Assembly (NCBI RefSeq): GCF_007748175.1
Contig: NZ_CP037422.1
Span: 7,027,952-7,091,951 of the forward strand
Origin: Gimesia aquarii
GTDB lineage: Bacteria; Planctomycetota; Planctomycetia; Planctomycetales; Planctomycetaceae
DNA: 64,000 nt
Direction: 5' to 3'
Positions 19,315 to 29,465 of the stretch are shown piece by piece; the stretch's first letter is position 1; every line of letters begins with the position of its first letter. Position numbers and translations under genes: made by a program. Below the pieces are notes generated by a model, which saw nothing but the letters and a program-made list of their open reading frames with translations, made no database searches and had not been told where the DNA came from.

Positions 19315-20295
19315 TTACTGCTCTGATTCGTTTTCGAAATGCATATGCCGAACTACACCTGGTTCATCGATTTTCTGCACTTGCTGGATTTCATTACTTT
19401 CAGATGAGACTTGTTGAATCGCTGGCCGAGAAGAAATTCGTGCAAGCTGGTCCTGTTTCACTTCATGAGCTTTCCAGCGTCCCAATAAATGACCTGGAAT
19501 CACCGCGCCGGCTGTGATCACTAAATCTCCATAAGACAGCAAGGGTGAAGCAGCACCTGCAACGTAAGTCGCATATGCAGGATAGAGCACACGATAGGCT
19601 TCCTCTTCACCCTCGTAATCTTCTTCTGCACGTAGATAACCAAGCGCATCATTAGTCGCAATCGCCTCTGGCCAAAGCGATAACACGGGCAGAGCTGTTG
19701 CCACTGCATAAGTTCCTTTGTATTTTCGAGAGGCAAAATCTTTGGCATGGCCCCCTTCATGCAAGGCAACCGCTGCATGATCTGAGTAAAGATTAATCGT
19801 GTTGGTAAACGGGTTGTAATTATCACCACCGATAATGCGACCTGGGAGTAAAGTATAATGCAGGGCCGTTAGTGTTCCGGCTGTATATCTCCAACCCCAA
19901 CTAACAGATTTATTTTTTCGTAACCGCCTCCACTCTCCCAGTGGATCGTATTCATTGATTCGAACTTTAACCTGATCCAGGCCATTCTTGTCAAGATACT
20001 CAGCAAGTGCGACTTCTGTCTCCTCAGAAACATGATGATTGTCAATGCGACGATCCCAGAGAAGAATTTTTCCTGGAATACCCACGACCCAGCCAATGCC
20101 ATCCAAGATTGGCTTGGGTTTCCCGCGTTCGAATTGTGACTCACCATCCTCGAAAGCCATTTCCGGATGCGAAATCACGTTTGTCTGATATGCATAAGGT
20201 GTGGTCGCACAGCCCATGGCAAAATGGGGCAATATCAGAAACACAACCGCAATCAGAACCTGACGTGGCGCAGAAAGTACGCTCAATTGAGACAT
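19315..20295 (-). CDS. Putative lipoprotein with HEGGH zinc-peptidase-like motif
   Basis: A 326-residue protein with a signal peptide ending in a lipobox-like FAMGC (about residue 29). Near residue 180 the sequence AVALHEGGHAKDF has the HExxH arrangement of zinc metallopeptidases, preceded by NPFTNTINLYSDH. A Glu- and Asp-rich segment (RAEEDYEGEEEAYR, about 225-240) could supply a third ligand. After that are hydrophobic stretches that may be membrane-associated (PLLSYGDLVITAGAVIPG). I do not recognise a named family. It may be a planctomycete envelope peptidase. The C-terminus is Gln/Ser/Glu-rich and probably flexible. Confidence 0.65.
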   Translation of the reverse strand: MSQLSVLSAPRQVLIAVVFLILPHFAMGCATTPYAYQTNVISHPEMAFEDGESQFERGKPKPILDGIGWVVGIPGKILLWDRRIDNHHVSEETEVALAEYLDKNGLDQVKVRINEYDPLGEWRRLRKNKSVSWGWRYTAGTLTALHYTLLPGRIIGGDNYNPFTNTINLYSDHAAVALHEGGHAKDFASRKYKGTYAVATALPVLSLWPEAIATNDALGYLRAEEDYEGEEEAYRVLYPAYATYVAGAASPLLSYGDLVITAGAVIPGHLLGRWKAHEVKQDQLARISSRPAIQQVSSESNEIQQVQKIDEPGVVRHMHFENESEQ

Positions 20296-20508
20296 ATTGG
20301 AACAACCATTGAGAGAATGAGAAAGGTGAGAGGAAACGCTATTTATCAGAGATTTCTATTTTCAGCAAGATCAGATTGCAGATCTGAAAGATCCGCATTG
20401 CGATCCTGCAAAATTTGCCGGAGCAGAGTTCCAGCCTACGTTCCAATTGACCATAGCGATTCGACGCTTTGCAAATGCCCCTGAAGACGCTTCAACACCG
20501 CATAGAGG

Positions 20509-21042
20509 TTAACGGTTTCCGACTATGATGCGAAAGAGTGTGCGAAACAGCGGAATGCCAGTACTGAGAATACCAACTCCCAAAAACAGCCAACCAAAAA
20601 TGTAATAGAAATAAGTCATCGTAAACACACCGGGTTCGAGAACCGCCGTAGCAGGCTCATTGGGATTATAGTACACCGTCACTTGTTTTTTCGCCGGATA
20701 TTTCTTTACCGTTTCTTGTGCCATAGATCGATTGGACGTCGAAATATCACCACCAAACCAGACTGTTTCAGACTGGAATTCATTTTGCTCGACCTGATAT
20801 CGATAGACTACCTCAGCGGAATAAGTTGAAGAGTTAGAGTCGTTGCTACGATGAACTTTCACTTTTGAATTTTGTATTACTCCAGTTGTTGTGGGCCAGC
20901 CTGTACTAGCTTTCGCTTCTTTGATAAGAGGTAGCCCGATGTGATAAGCGATGAAGTAACCGGTCCCCATAAAAATGATTCCCAGAGAAAGGAAAATGAA
21001 CCGCCCCTTCTTACGACTATGATTGAAGATTCTGCCTCTCAT
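20509..21042 (-). CDS. DUF3592 membrane protein
   Basis: A 177-residue protein with transmembrane helices at both ends (about 15-35, FIFLSLGIIFMGTGYFIAYH; about 145-170, YYIFGWLFLGVGILSTG). Between them is a small beta domain typical of DUF3592: WPTTTGVIQNSKV, VVYRYQVEQNEFQSE and KKQVTVYYNPNEPATAVLEPG. The role of the family is unknown. It is likely co-transcribed with the AIM24-family gene that ends 52 bases upstream on the same strand. The intergenic stretch 20296-20508 shows no other gene. Confidence 0.75.
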   Translation of the reverse strand: MRGRIFNHSRKKGRFIFLSLGIIFMGTGYFIAYHIGLPLIKEAKASTGWPTTTGVIQNSKVKVHRSNDSNSSTYSAEVVYRYQVEQNEFQSETVWFGGDISTSNRSMAQETVKKYPAKKQVTVYYNPNEPATAVLEPGVFTMTYFYYIFGWLFLGVGILSTGIPLFRTLFRIIVGNR

Positions 21043-21094
21043 TGATTCACTCCTGTTCCATCGATCAAACCAGTGCTTGATACTTTATAAGCGC

Positions 21095-21883
21095 TTAGCG
21101 ATCACCAAATAAATCACCTAACCCTCCTATAACAGAACCTTCGCCAACAGAAGAACCACCGGCGGATGGGGCATGAGCCAAGACACGATCTGCCAACCGA
21201 GAGAAGGGAAGACTCTGCAGCAGCACTGTTCCATGTCCTCTTAGGGTTGCCAGAAACAGGCCTTCGCCCCCCAGGACCATCGATTTTAAATTTCCAGCCC
21301 TCTCAATGTTGTAGTCAATACTTCCAGTGAATGCGACAATACAACCTGTATCCACTCGCAACGTTTCTCCCGCCAGCTTCTTTTTTATCACAGTTCCTCC
21401 GGCATGCACAAACGCCATACCATCGCCTCGAAGTTGCTGGAGGATGAAACCTTCTCCCCCAAAGAAACCGGTTCCCAGTCGTTGAGTAAACGCCATTGTC
21501 ACTTCAGTACCTAATGCGGCACAGAGAAAAGAATCTTTCTGACAGGTAAGCGAACCTCCGATTTTATTCATATCAATTGCGATAATTTTTCCTGGATAGG
21601 GCGCAGCAAATGCCACTCGTTGTTCAAGTGGTGCATCATTCGTAAAGTGAGTCATGAATAATGACTCACCAGACAGCATTCGTTTTCCTGCTTTAAAAAT
21701 TTTGCCGAAAAATCCATCGTTAGGGACAGAGCCATCTCCCATGCGGGCCTCAAAACGAATCCCTTCTTCCATGTAATTCATGCTCCCCGCCTCTGCAACG
21801 ACCGATTCACCTGAATCCAGTACGATTTCCACAATCTGCATATCAGAACCAAATATCTCATAATCGACTTCGTGGCACTGCAT
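21095..21883 (-). CDS. AIM24 / TIGR00266 family protein
   Basis: The 262-residue product matches the TIGR00266 (AIM24-like) family: the opening [20 protein letters not shown], the [10 protein letters not shown] segment, the central ITFT-like region [21 protein letters not shown], and the late [29 protein letters not shown]. The fold is a double-stranded beta structure related to the mitochondrial AIM24 protein; biochemical function is unknown. No signal peptide is seen, so it is cytoplasmic. The C-terminal Gly/Ser-rich end is typical. The region 21884-22155 between this gene and the divergent FliN-like gene is AT-rich and probably carries both promoters, but I see no strong consensus. Confidence 0.85.
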   Translation of the reverse strand: MQCHEVDYEIFGSDMQIVEIVLDSGESVVAEAGSMNYMEEGIRFEARMGDGSVPNDGFFGKIFKAGKRMLSGESLFMTHFTNDAPLEQRVAFAAPYPGKIIAIDMNKIGGSLTCQKDSFLCAALGTEVTMAFTQRLGTGFFGGEGFILQQLRGDGMAFVHAGGTVIKKKLAGETLRVDTGCIVAFTGSIDYNIERAGNLKSMVLGGEGLFLATLRGHGTVLLQSLPFSRLADRVLAHAPSAGGSSVGEGSVIGGLGDLFGDR

Positions 21884-22155
21884 GGTTTCACCTCACTCTT
21901 ATAAATTTGATTCAGGATTTTCGTTGTCTGTACACACTGATCTGAACGTGAGCCAAGTCCTGTAAGATTAAACTATCCTTGTCCTCACTCGGAAAATTGT
22001 CAATCTTTTCCGAATAAGCGAAGTTTGCCGATTTAGAGTGAAGAACTAAATTTAATGTGGTCGATTGAAAGACTTAAGTAGAATTCATTTTTGAGGATTG
22101 CAAAGTGCTTCTTCAAATGAACAAATTATCATTTTCGGGACATAAATAGTAAAAT

Positions 22156-23037
22156 ATGGCGGGCTTTAGCCAGGAAAATGTAGAAGCGATTTTTACCCTT
22201 GCTGGTGAAAGTATGCCTGCACTTTCTGATTCTTTCAACCAGTGTTTCGATTTCAATTATCGGCTGGAATTGGGAGAATCCGGCGTTTGGTCTCCAGATG
22301 AATTGGATCCAGTATTTCAGGGCCCCGGTTTGGTTGCCTTGTTTCGGATTGGTGAGGAAGCAATGATGGGGCTCATCCCCGCTGATATTCCTTTGCCGGA
22401 CTGGTATTCAAATCCTGGAGATTCACAATCCTCCCGTCTGCAAACATTGTCTCTAGAATGGTCAATGAACCTGATCCCCATGGATTTAGGTGACGTTGAA
22501 GAATTTAAAACTTACCATGTCGAGAGTTTATTAGCAGAAGTCTCGCAGGGTGTTCCCAGTGACTGGGCAGCATTACTGCGGGTTAATTTATTCAAAGAAG
22601 ATGAAACCGACGGCCAGAGCCCGAGCGCTGTGATCCCTGTAATTTGGCCACTGACGAAACCGCCAGTTGCAGATTCTGCGGAAGCAGAAGAAGATCCAGA
22701 AGCTCCACAAGCCGCTTCATCTACAAGTCCCCCACCACCTATGAGCGACACTTCTACACCAAATTCGAGCAATAATCCGTTAAACCGAATCAGCAAATTG
22801 CCTGTGCAAGCGATTGTAACACTGGCGACAAAAAAAATAGAGATGAGCCAACTCCTCTCGATCTGTCCCGGCTCACTCATTACTTTTGATAAAGCCTGCG
22901 AAGATCCTTTGGACTTATACATTAACAATGAGATCTATTGTCAGGGCGAGGCCGTAAAGATCGGAGAAAACTTTGGTCTGAAAATTGATCAAGTTGGCCT
23001 CAAAAAAGAATACGAAACGAAGATTATCGAATTTTAA
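22156..23037 (+). CDS. FliN/SpoA-domain protein
   Basis: The last 75 residues form a SpoA (FliN C-terminal) domain: LLSICPGSLITFDKACEDPLD and then GEAVKIGENFGLKIDQV, the classic FliN pattern of a start-of-domain Gly-Ser-hydrophobic stretch and an ENFG turn. The first 160 residues are a separate domain I do not recognise, followed by a Pro/Ser/Ala-rich linker (about 170-205). FliN domains build the flagellar switch C-ring and type III secretion sorting platforms. No flagellar gene is adjacent, so it may be a flagellar switch paralogue encoded away from the main cluster, or an unrelated SpoA use. The chosen ATG has only a weak ribosome-binding site. Confidence 0.65.
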   Translation: MAGFSQENVEAIFTLAGESMPALSDSFNQCFDFNYRLELGESGVWSPDELDPVFQGPGLVALFRIGEEAMMGLIPADIPLPDWYSNPGDSQSSRLQTLSLEWSMNLIPMDLGDVEEFKTYHVESLLAEVSQGVPSDWAALLRVNLFKEDETDGQSPSAVIPVIWPLTKPPVADSAEAEEDPEAPQAASSTSPPPPMSDTSTPNSSNNPLNRISKLPVQAIVTLATKKIEMSQLLSICPGSLITFDKACEDPLDLYINNEIYCQGEAVKIGENFGLKIDQVGLKKEYETKIIEF

Positions 23038-23549
23038 AGTAGATGATCTGTTTCCGTTTCTGATCTTTAAACAGCTTACGACTCGAGCAATTTTTCCTGC
23101 AATTGCACTGGGTTCACTTATCGACCAGAAACACCAATCATCTCCAAAGGCATCCACTATCGTGCTGAGTCATAAAATTCGGTGAAATTCATGGAATTCG
23201 AACTTTTCTCCGAACGTCTCGGCTCTATAGCGCGTATTATATAAGTAGATATTGTTTATAAAGATTAAATACTTTTCGGTTATCATAACTCCCTTCTTTT
23301 TTCAAATTCTGACAGAATGACTTCTGACGACATTCTAGACCGCTAAGTTCATATGAATTAAAGCTTTAAGTATTTTTAATCTTGGTAATGTGCTCATCGA
23401 GAGTATTTCAAAGATCATATTATACGTATGTATCTCAGATTTGTTCCGAACAATCGACGTGAATTCGGATTAAGCTGTTGCTAGCACAAATTGAAGTTCG
23501 ATATCATTTCACACATCGCATCAAAGCTTTTTAAAGTGAACTTTTAATC
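23038..23549. other. AT-rich intergenic region before the kinase gene
   Basis: This 512-base gap carries no gene I can support on either strand. It is noticeably AT-rich compared with the flanking genes. It should contain the promoter of the kinase gene, but I see no convincing -35/-10 pair, RNA gene or repeat. Confidence 0.5.
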
Positions 23550-26513
23550 ATGAGTTCCGAGTCAAAATCTGAGCGCACAATTACAAATCAGGAATCATTG
23601 CCTGAATTTTTTGCGCGCCCTGCTCCTGAAACGGACGGGCCTGAGACGATTATCAGTCCACTCGATCAGACTCTGAGCCATACGGCTAACCAAGACAAAA
23701 GTGACGCACAGCAGAACTTTGCGCGCTCCTCAGTTTGGAATCGATTATTCCCACCCATCAATGCTGATACCGACGGACAAACGGAAACTCCAAATCCTTC
23801 AGGAATGAAATTAGAACATTTCATCATTCGGGAGCGTATCGGTCGTGGAGGCATGGGAGCTGTTTTTCGTGCGATCGATACACGGCTGGACCGGGTCGTT
23901 GCTTTGAAGGTACTCAGTCCGGGTCAATCGAAGGATCCAGGATCGGTCAAACGCTTTCAAAACGAGGCTAAATCAGCAGCGCGTTTAGATCATGAAAATA
24001 TCTCACGTGTATTTTATATTGGAGAAGATCAGGGATTAAACTTCATCGCCTTTGAATATGTTAAAGGCACGAATGTAAGAGAGATTATTCAGTCACGGGG
24101 TATTCTGCCATCAGCGGAAGCAGTAAACTATGCCCTGCAAGTGGCATCGGCCCTGAAACATACGAATAAAGCAGGTGTGGTTCACCGTGATATCAAACCT
24201 TCGAATATCATTATTACTCCTGGTGGTAGAGCAAAGCTGGTAGATCTTGGACTGGCGCGAAAAGAAAGTGATAATGCTTCCGCAGACCTTACCAGTGCCG
24301 GAACCACATTGGGAACATTCGACTACATTTCACCGGAACAGGCAAAAGATCCACGAAATGTGGATGTTCGTAGTGACATCTATTCTCTGGGTTGCACGCT
24401 ATACCACATGTTAACAGGCGAACCTCCCTACGGAGAGGGAACGGTTCTACAAAAACTATTAGATCATTCTGGAAAAAAGGTACCTGATCCGGCAGCAATC
24501 AATAAACAACTACCACGTGAGCTTTCGTTGGTTGTTCAGAAGATGATGGCCAGCGATCCTGGTGACCGATATCAGACTCCCGAAGAAGTCATGTATCACT
24601 TAATGCAAATTGCCAACCAGCTTGATTTGCGTGGAGTGAACCCGGAAGGATTAGTTTGGACTTCGCCTAGCAATACACGCATTGGGTTTCTCGAAAAGCA
24701 TGTTGGCTGGATTACGACTGTTGCTGTTTTATTAGTTGTTGTTGTTCTACTGGAACTGTACCCGACGTTTGACCCTTCTTCGGTGAAGGTGACACAAAAC
24801 GCTGATCAAAACACAGTCCCCCCGGTTAAACAGAATGTAACCGGTACTGAAAATACCACTCCTGACGTAAAAACTCCTTTGGCTGAACCTGATAAAGTCA
24901 ACTCGAATGGACAGACAAGTACAAAAGCCATAGCCTCTACCAACACTCCAGATTCTTTGAATGAAAAAACATCTATGGAACCTGTGGGTTCTGTAACCCC
25001 CTCTTCTCTCTTGAGTAACTCGGATGAACCGAACTTAACAAACTCAGATGAAAATCTAGACGAGCTCAAAAAACTGTTCCAAATACCATTGCTGTCTTCT
25101 AAAAAACCAATTAACTCTTTAGTTGATGTCGAAGACTCTGAAAAAAATAAAGTCCTTCTAAAAAATGATGCTGAGACAGAATTAGCAATGTCTAACCGTG
25201 TTGCGAAAACCGACTCACGGATTCCTCTGGCTCCTCAATCCGATAAAAAAATGGAAACGGTACCAGAACCATTTCCCCAGAATGGTAATGGCGAATTCCG
25301 TAAGATTGAAATACCGGCGATTACCATAATTAAACCAGATGGAACACCAGGCCAGGATTTCAAAACTCTAAACGCTGCATGTGCAGCCGCCGATGATGGA
25401 AGCATTATTGAACTTGGTTTTACAGGTATCCGTAAAGAAGCGCCCATTCACATCAATAATAAACGCGTTCGAATTCGAGCGGCTAAAGATCGCAAACCCA
25501 TTTTACTATTTGAAGCCATCGAAAAACCGGCGGAAGGTTTTGAAACTCATATGATTCAAGTGGCTAATGGATCGCTGGAACTATTTGAGTTGGGAATTAT
25601 TGTCAATGTGAAAAATCTTGACTCAGATTCCTGGGCTATCTTTTCTCTAAAAAATGCGCATGATGTTAGATTACACCAGGTGACTGTGACCTGTTCCAAT
25701 ACGACAGATCAACAAGTATCACTCTTTGAAATGAATGAACCCATCAATCAGGGTTTGAATGACGATTCTATGATGGGGAAACGCCCCGTGAAGGAATCTA
25801 CATTCGTGGAAATTGTGAACTCAATTCTACGCTGTGATGGGAACGCTTTTTCGATTCGAGAAACGGCCCCTACGCGTTTGGAACTTACCAATTCTGCATT
25901 GATGATTGCACAATCATTGATAGACCTCGTCGGTTGTAATAACAAACCAGAAGAGGGCGACCACTTAGAATTAGTATTAAATCATTGTACGTTTCTGCTG
26001 GGAAAAGGTCTTTCTGTGATGGACAGTGGAACCATACCTCGCGAATTGATTCCACTCCATGTCTCAGCCCGCAACAATATCTTTTTCTCAAAATCTGATA
26101 CTCCTTTTGTGATGATGAAAGGAAATACAAACGAAAATGATTTTCGGCAGAAACTATTAACGTGGCGAGGCTCTAACAACTATTACGATCGTTTCGAAAC
26201 TTTCTGGACGATTCAATCGCAACAGGGGACAACGGGCGCACTTTCACTCGATGCGCTCGACTGGAAAGATATCTGGGGACTTTCTTCAGATATCAGCAGC
26301 TATCAAATGAAGATCCCTTGGATTGTCGATCGGCAAAAACTGGTAGATACTCCCTGCTCTGAAATCCAGGCTGGTCAGCTTCAGTTTAACCAGCCGACAG
26401 ACGGCAGCCCCACAATTACCGCCATTGATCGCACAAATGCGGGAGCTGACCTGGTATCTCTACCAGAGTTGACAGAGCAGCCACGCACAATGAAAGCATC
26501 TGAGGCGGAATAG
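23550..26513 (+). CDS. Membrane Ser/Thr protein kinase with beta-helix-like ectodomain
   Basis: A 987-residue bacterial eukaryotic-type (Pkn) kinase. After a disordered N-terminus of about 85 residues, the kinase domain shows the glycine loop IGRGGMGAVFRAIDT (about 95), VALKVL, the catalytic loop HRDIKPSN (about 212), DLGLA and GTFDYISPEQA. A single transmembrane helix (about 387-405, ITTVAVLLVVVVLLELY) follows. The exterior part has a Ser/Thr/Pro-rich linker to about residue 580 and then a right-handed parallel beta-helix-like region (PDGTPGQDFKTLNAACAAA onward), as in pectate-lyase-type repeats. No PASTA domains. The ectodomain may sense a polysaccharide. The next gene, encoding a TPR-like protein, is 130 bases downstream on the same strand. 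Confidence 0.85.
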   Translation: MSSESKSERTITNQESLPEFFARPAPETDGPETIISPLDQTLSHTANQDKSDAQQNFARSSVWNRLFPPINADTDGQTETPNPSGMKLEHFIIRERIGRGGMGAVFRAIDTRLDRVVALKVLSPGQSKDPGSVKRFQNEAKSAARLDHENISRVFYIGEDQGLNFIAFEYVKGTNVREIIQSRGILPSAEAVNYALQVASALKHTNKAGVVHRDIKPSNIIITPGGRAKLVDLGLARKESDNASADLTSAGTTLGTFDYISPEQAKDPRNVDVRSDIYSLGCTLYHMLTGEPPYGEGTVLQKLLDHSGKKVPDPAAINKQLPRELSLVVQKMMASDPGDRYQTPEEVMYHLMQIANQLDLRGVNPEGLVWTSPSNTRIGFLEKHVGWITTVAVLLVVVVLLELYPTFDPSSVKVTQNADQNTVPPVKQNVTGTENTTPDVKTPLAEPDKVNSNGQTSTKAIASTNTPDSLNEKTSMEPVGSVTPSSLLSNSDEPNLTNSDENLDELKKLFQIPLLSSKKPINSLVDVEDSEKNKVLLKNDAETELAMSNRVAKTDSRIPLAPQSDKKMETVPEPFPQNGNGEFRKIEIPAITIIKPDGTPGQDFKTLNAACAAADDGSIIELGFTGIRKEAPIHINNKRVRIRAAKDRKPILLFEAIEKPAEGFETHMIQVANGSLELFELGIIVNVKNLDSDSWAIFSLKNAHDVRLHQVTVTCSNTTDQQVSLFEMNEPINQGLNDDSMMGKRPVKESTFVEIVNSILRCDGNAFSIRETAPTRLELTNSALMIAQSLIDLVGCNNKPEEGDHLELVLNHCTFLLGKGLSVMDSGTIPRELIPLHVSARNNIFFSKSDTPFVMMKGNTNENDFRQKLLTWRGSNNYYDRFETFWTIQSQQGTTGALSLDALDWKDIWGLSSDISSYQMKIPWIVDRQKLVDTPCSEIQAGQLQFNQPTDGSPTITAIDRTNAGADLVSLPELTEQPRTMKASEAE

Positions 26514-26643
26514 ATATGGATTTCGGTCCTGTAAAAAAGACCCACAAATCAAGGTCTGTGATGCGTATGATTATAGATATTTATTGTCTACATTGAATGA
26601 CAGCTACATTGATCTCTGCAAGCTTTGTCCACTTGATTTGCCT

Positions 26644-29277
26644 ATGCACCATCGACAAAAACAATCGGGAATCACATCAGAATCACCCCGGGGTCTGACG
26701 GCGTCTCCAAGATGGCTCCCCCCCTCCCTTGTAATGCTGCTGATTACTTTTTGCAATGTTGGCTTTGGGGAAGATCATACAACCGCATACTTTGAAGGCT
26801 TACGTCAACGACATCTCTTTGGCATTGCCGAAGGATATTGTCTCAATCGTCTTGCGCAACCTCGTCTTTCCGAGTCTGATCGTGCCCGCTACACATTGGA
26901 ACTGGTGAGGACTTTATCAGCACATGCCATGGTTGCCGAGGATGCTGAGCAAACTGAACTCTGGAAACGTGCAAACAACGCAATCACGCAAATATTAAAA
27001 GCGCATCCCAATTGGACTGATGCTCCGATCTTCAATGCCGAGCGTTCCCGAATCTCGGCTCAAAAAGCAGACATTCTCTATTGGCAAGTAAAAGCAGTTC
27101 CGCATAATGAAGCACTCAAGCAAAAAACGATTTCGAAGCTGACAAATGCAGCTTCAGAATTAACACAGTCCGAAAAACAGTTAAATCAACTTTTAAAAAG
27201 ATCAGGCACACACAAAGATTTTACATTACTCGGGACTGCTCTCCTTCGAGACTCCTTGATGGATTTTCAACTGCTGATCGCACAAACAAAAATGAAACTT
27301 GCCGATTTGTACGATCATCAGGTCAATCAAAAAACCGTGAATCTCGACGCCGCAAAAAAATGGCTGACACCTCTGTCACAACGTGCTTCCACTCTACAAA
27401 TTACCTGGATGAGCAGACTCGCATTAATTCAATGTAAGCGAATTGCTGGAGATTTAGGCGCTGCTGTGCGAGCCATTCAAAGGCTAATCAAAGAAAAACC
27501 ACCTGCCTATCTCAAAGAACCCCTCTTTGTAGAATCGATGCGAATTTTACTGGCTGAAAACAAAGCACAGCTTGCAGCAACACAGATCATCAACTATCGA
27601 CAGGAAAACAATGGAACTTCAAGCGAATTAGGTTACCTGGAAATCGAAGCGCTGATCCAGCTCAGAAAAATTGCGTTAGATAAAAAGCAGGAAGCTCTGG
27701 AAGCAGAAATCTGGCAACAAATTGAAACACGAACTCAGCATCTTTGGACGTCCCAACCCGGTTATTGGGCACAGCGTGCGCGCATGCTGGTTAACCAGCA
27801 GCAGCAACTAGACCAATACGGCAGCAGTATTTCCCAAAGTTTGAAACAAGCGCAATTATTTTATTCACAGGGAAAAACAGAAGAAGCCATCGAGGCTTAC
27901 AACGAAACGGCAAAACAAGCAGCCGAACAGGGAAATACAGATCTGGCATTCGAACTTGGATTCACCAGTGCTTCGCTCCAGTTAAAGGATAAGCAATACA
28001 AGAAAGCGGCCGCGCATTTTCAATCGCTGGTACAACGATACGATTCTGTCCCCAAAGCAGCCGACGCCAGCCTGCTGGCGGCATGGTGTCTGGGACAACT
28101 CTACACTCAGAGTCGGACGAAATCACGGCGACTGGCATATACGGCCGCCCTGGAAGCCCATCGAAAACGTTTCCCCAATGGTACAAGCTTTTATGAAGCA
28201 GGGTGGATGCTGGCACGACTGGAAGAATCGCGGCTGCAATATTCAAAAGCGCTTATCCTGTATTCCGAAGTTCCAGAAAATCATCCAAGATTACTTGATG
28301 CACAACTTGGAATAGCGCGCTGTTATGAAAATATTTTATTACGCCTTTCTTCGTTGAATAAACCAACACAGGCATGGCGACAAGAAGCGATTGACGTATT
28401 GGAGAAAATGCTTGCCCATTTCCCTAACGAAAGCAATCAAGCAAAACTACAAATTCAGGCAGACATTGCCCTGCAGCTAACTCGCATCTATTTGAATGAT
28501 ACGCCTCCCCTCTATCGAAAAGCAAATCGACTGCTGGAATTGATCGTTCACACTTCATCCAACATTGTGGCTCAATTAAAAAGAAACAATGAGCAATCAG
28601 ATTCAAGTGTTTCACAAACAACACGGGAAATCCAACATTGGAATCGCATTTCCAATCAGGCGCTGAGACTGCAAATCATTGCGTTAGCTGGACAGGGAAA
28701 CCCATCAGAAGCACGTTCATTGGTTGAAAATCTGGAAACGGCGGGGACCGACGAACTGCTTTCTGTTCTGAACGGAGTTTCCCAAATCAATTTGGAACTG
28801 ACACCGCAAGTCCGCAGAGAGTTAGGTCTCTTACAGTTAAAATCAGCGGAAAAGCTCGCAAGCCGGCGAGACGAACTGAAACCACATCAAATAAGACAGT
28901 TAGATCTTTGTCTGGCAGAAGCCTACCTGGCAATTGATCAACCTATCAGAGCACTCGAATATTATCAGGCACTTTTAAAACAGTCTCCCAATGATCGAAG
29001 TCTCGTTAAACAGGTGGCGCTGCTGTTGGAAAAATGTGGAACCAAAGAATGCCTGCGGCAATCAAGACAAAAGTGGCGTCAGATCGAACAGACAGAAAAA
29101 GCCGGAAGCCTTCCCTGGCTGGAAACGCGTTTACACATTATTCAAACTTCTTTTAAATCGGGTGATGAAGCAGAGGCCAAAAAACTGCTGGGCGTGACGA
29201 TGCTGCTCTATCCTGAACTCGGCAACGCCGAATTACAAAGCCGCTATCGCGAAATGGAAGCTCTCATCAAAAAATGA
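26644..29277 (+). CDS. Large TPR-like secreted protein
   Basis: The product (877 residues from the ATG at 26644; a TTG at 26584 is possible) has a short hydrophobic export segment (LVMLLITFCNVGFG) about 30 residues in. The rest is almost wholly alpha-helical with tetratricopeptide-like repeats: FYSQGKTEEAIEAYNETAKQ, LKDKQYKKAAAHFQSL, YSKALILYSEVPENHPRLLD and AIDQPIRALEYYQALLKQ. It probably acts as a protein-protein scaffold in the periplasm. It follows the kinase gene on the same strand and may be a partner or substrate. I do not recognise any catalytic domain. Confidence 0.7.
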   Translation: MHHRQKQSGITSESPRGLTASPRWLPPSLVMLLITFCNVGFGEDHTTAYFEGLRQRHLFGIAEGYCLNRLAQPRLSESDRARYTLELVRTLSAHAMVAEDAEQTELWKRANNAITQILKAHPNWTDAPIFNAERSRISAQKADILYWQVKAVPHNEALKQKTISKLTNAASELTQSEKQLNQLLKRSGTHKDFTLLGTALLRDSLMDFQLLIAQTKMKLADLYDHQVNQKTVNLDAAKKWLTPLSQRASTLQITWMSRLALIQCKRIAGDLGAAVRAIQRLIKEKPPAYLKEPLFVESMRILLAENKAQLAATQIINYRQENNGTSSELGYLEIEALIQLRKIALDKKQEALEAEIWQQIETRTQHLWTSQPGYWAQRARMLVNQQQQLDQYGSSISQSLKQAQLFYSQGKTEEAIEAYNETAKQAAEQGNTDLAFELGFTSASLQLKDKQYKKAAAHFQSLVQRYDSVPKAADASLLAAWCLGQLYTQSRTKSRRLAYTAALEAHRKRFPNGTSFYEAGWMLARLEESRLQYSKALILYSEVPENHPRLLDAQLGIARCYENILLRLSSLNKPTQAWRQEAIDVLEKMLAHFPNESNQAKLQIQADIALQLTRIYLNDTPPLYRKANRLLELIVHTSSNIVAQLKRNNEQSDSSVSQTTREIQHWNRISNQALRLQIIALAGQGNPSEARSLVENLETAGTDELLSVLNGVSQINLELTPQVRRELGLLQLKSAEKLASRRDELKPHQIRQLDLCLAEAYLAIDQPIRALEYYQALLKQSPNDRSLVKQVALLLEKCGTKECLRQSRQKWRQIEQTEKAGSLPWLETRLHIIQTSFKSGDEAEAKKLLGVTMLLYPELGNAELQSRYREMEALIKK

Positions 29278-29465
29278 TGATCGATGCCCAGGATCACATG
29301 CACAAATAGCCCCAATTTGGTGCCAGTGGTATCGAAATTCCTAAAAGAATCTTAGACTATAGTAAAGCCTTAACAAGCTCCCCGGGTATGCCATATTGCT
29401 GACATAGGCAGGGGCCACTCGTTCTGCCTTGCGATACTGAGTCTTCTCTTGAAAGGAAACATCCC

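Noticed and set aside
22512-22928. 138-codon minus-strand frame within the FliN-like gene
   Set aside because: Opposite to the Pro/Ser/Ala linker and SpoA domain; its Gly/Ser/Ala-rich translation mirrors low-complexity coding on the other strand.
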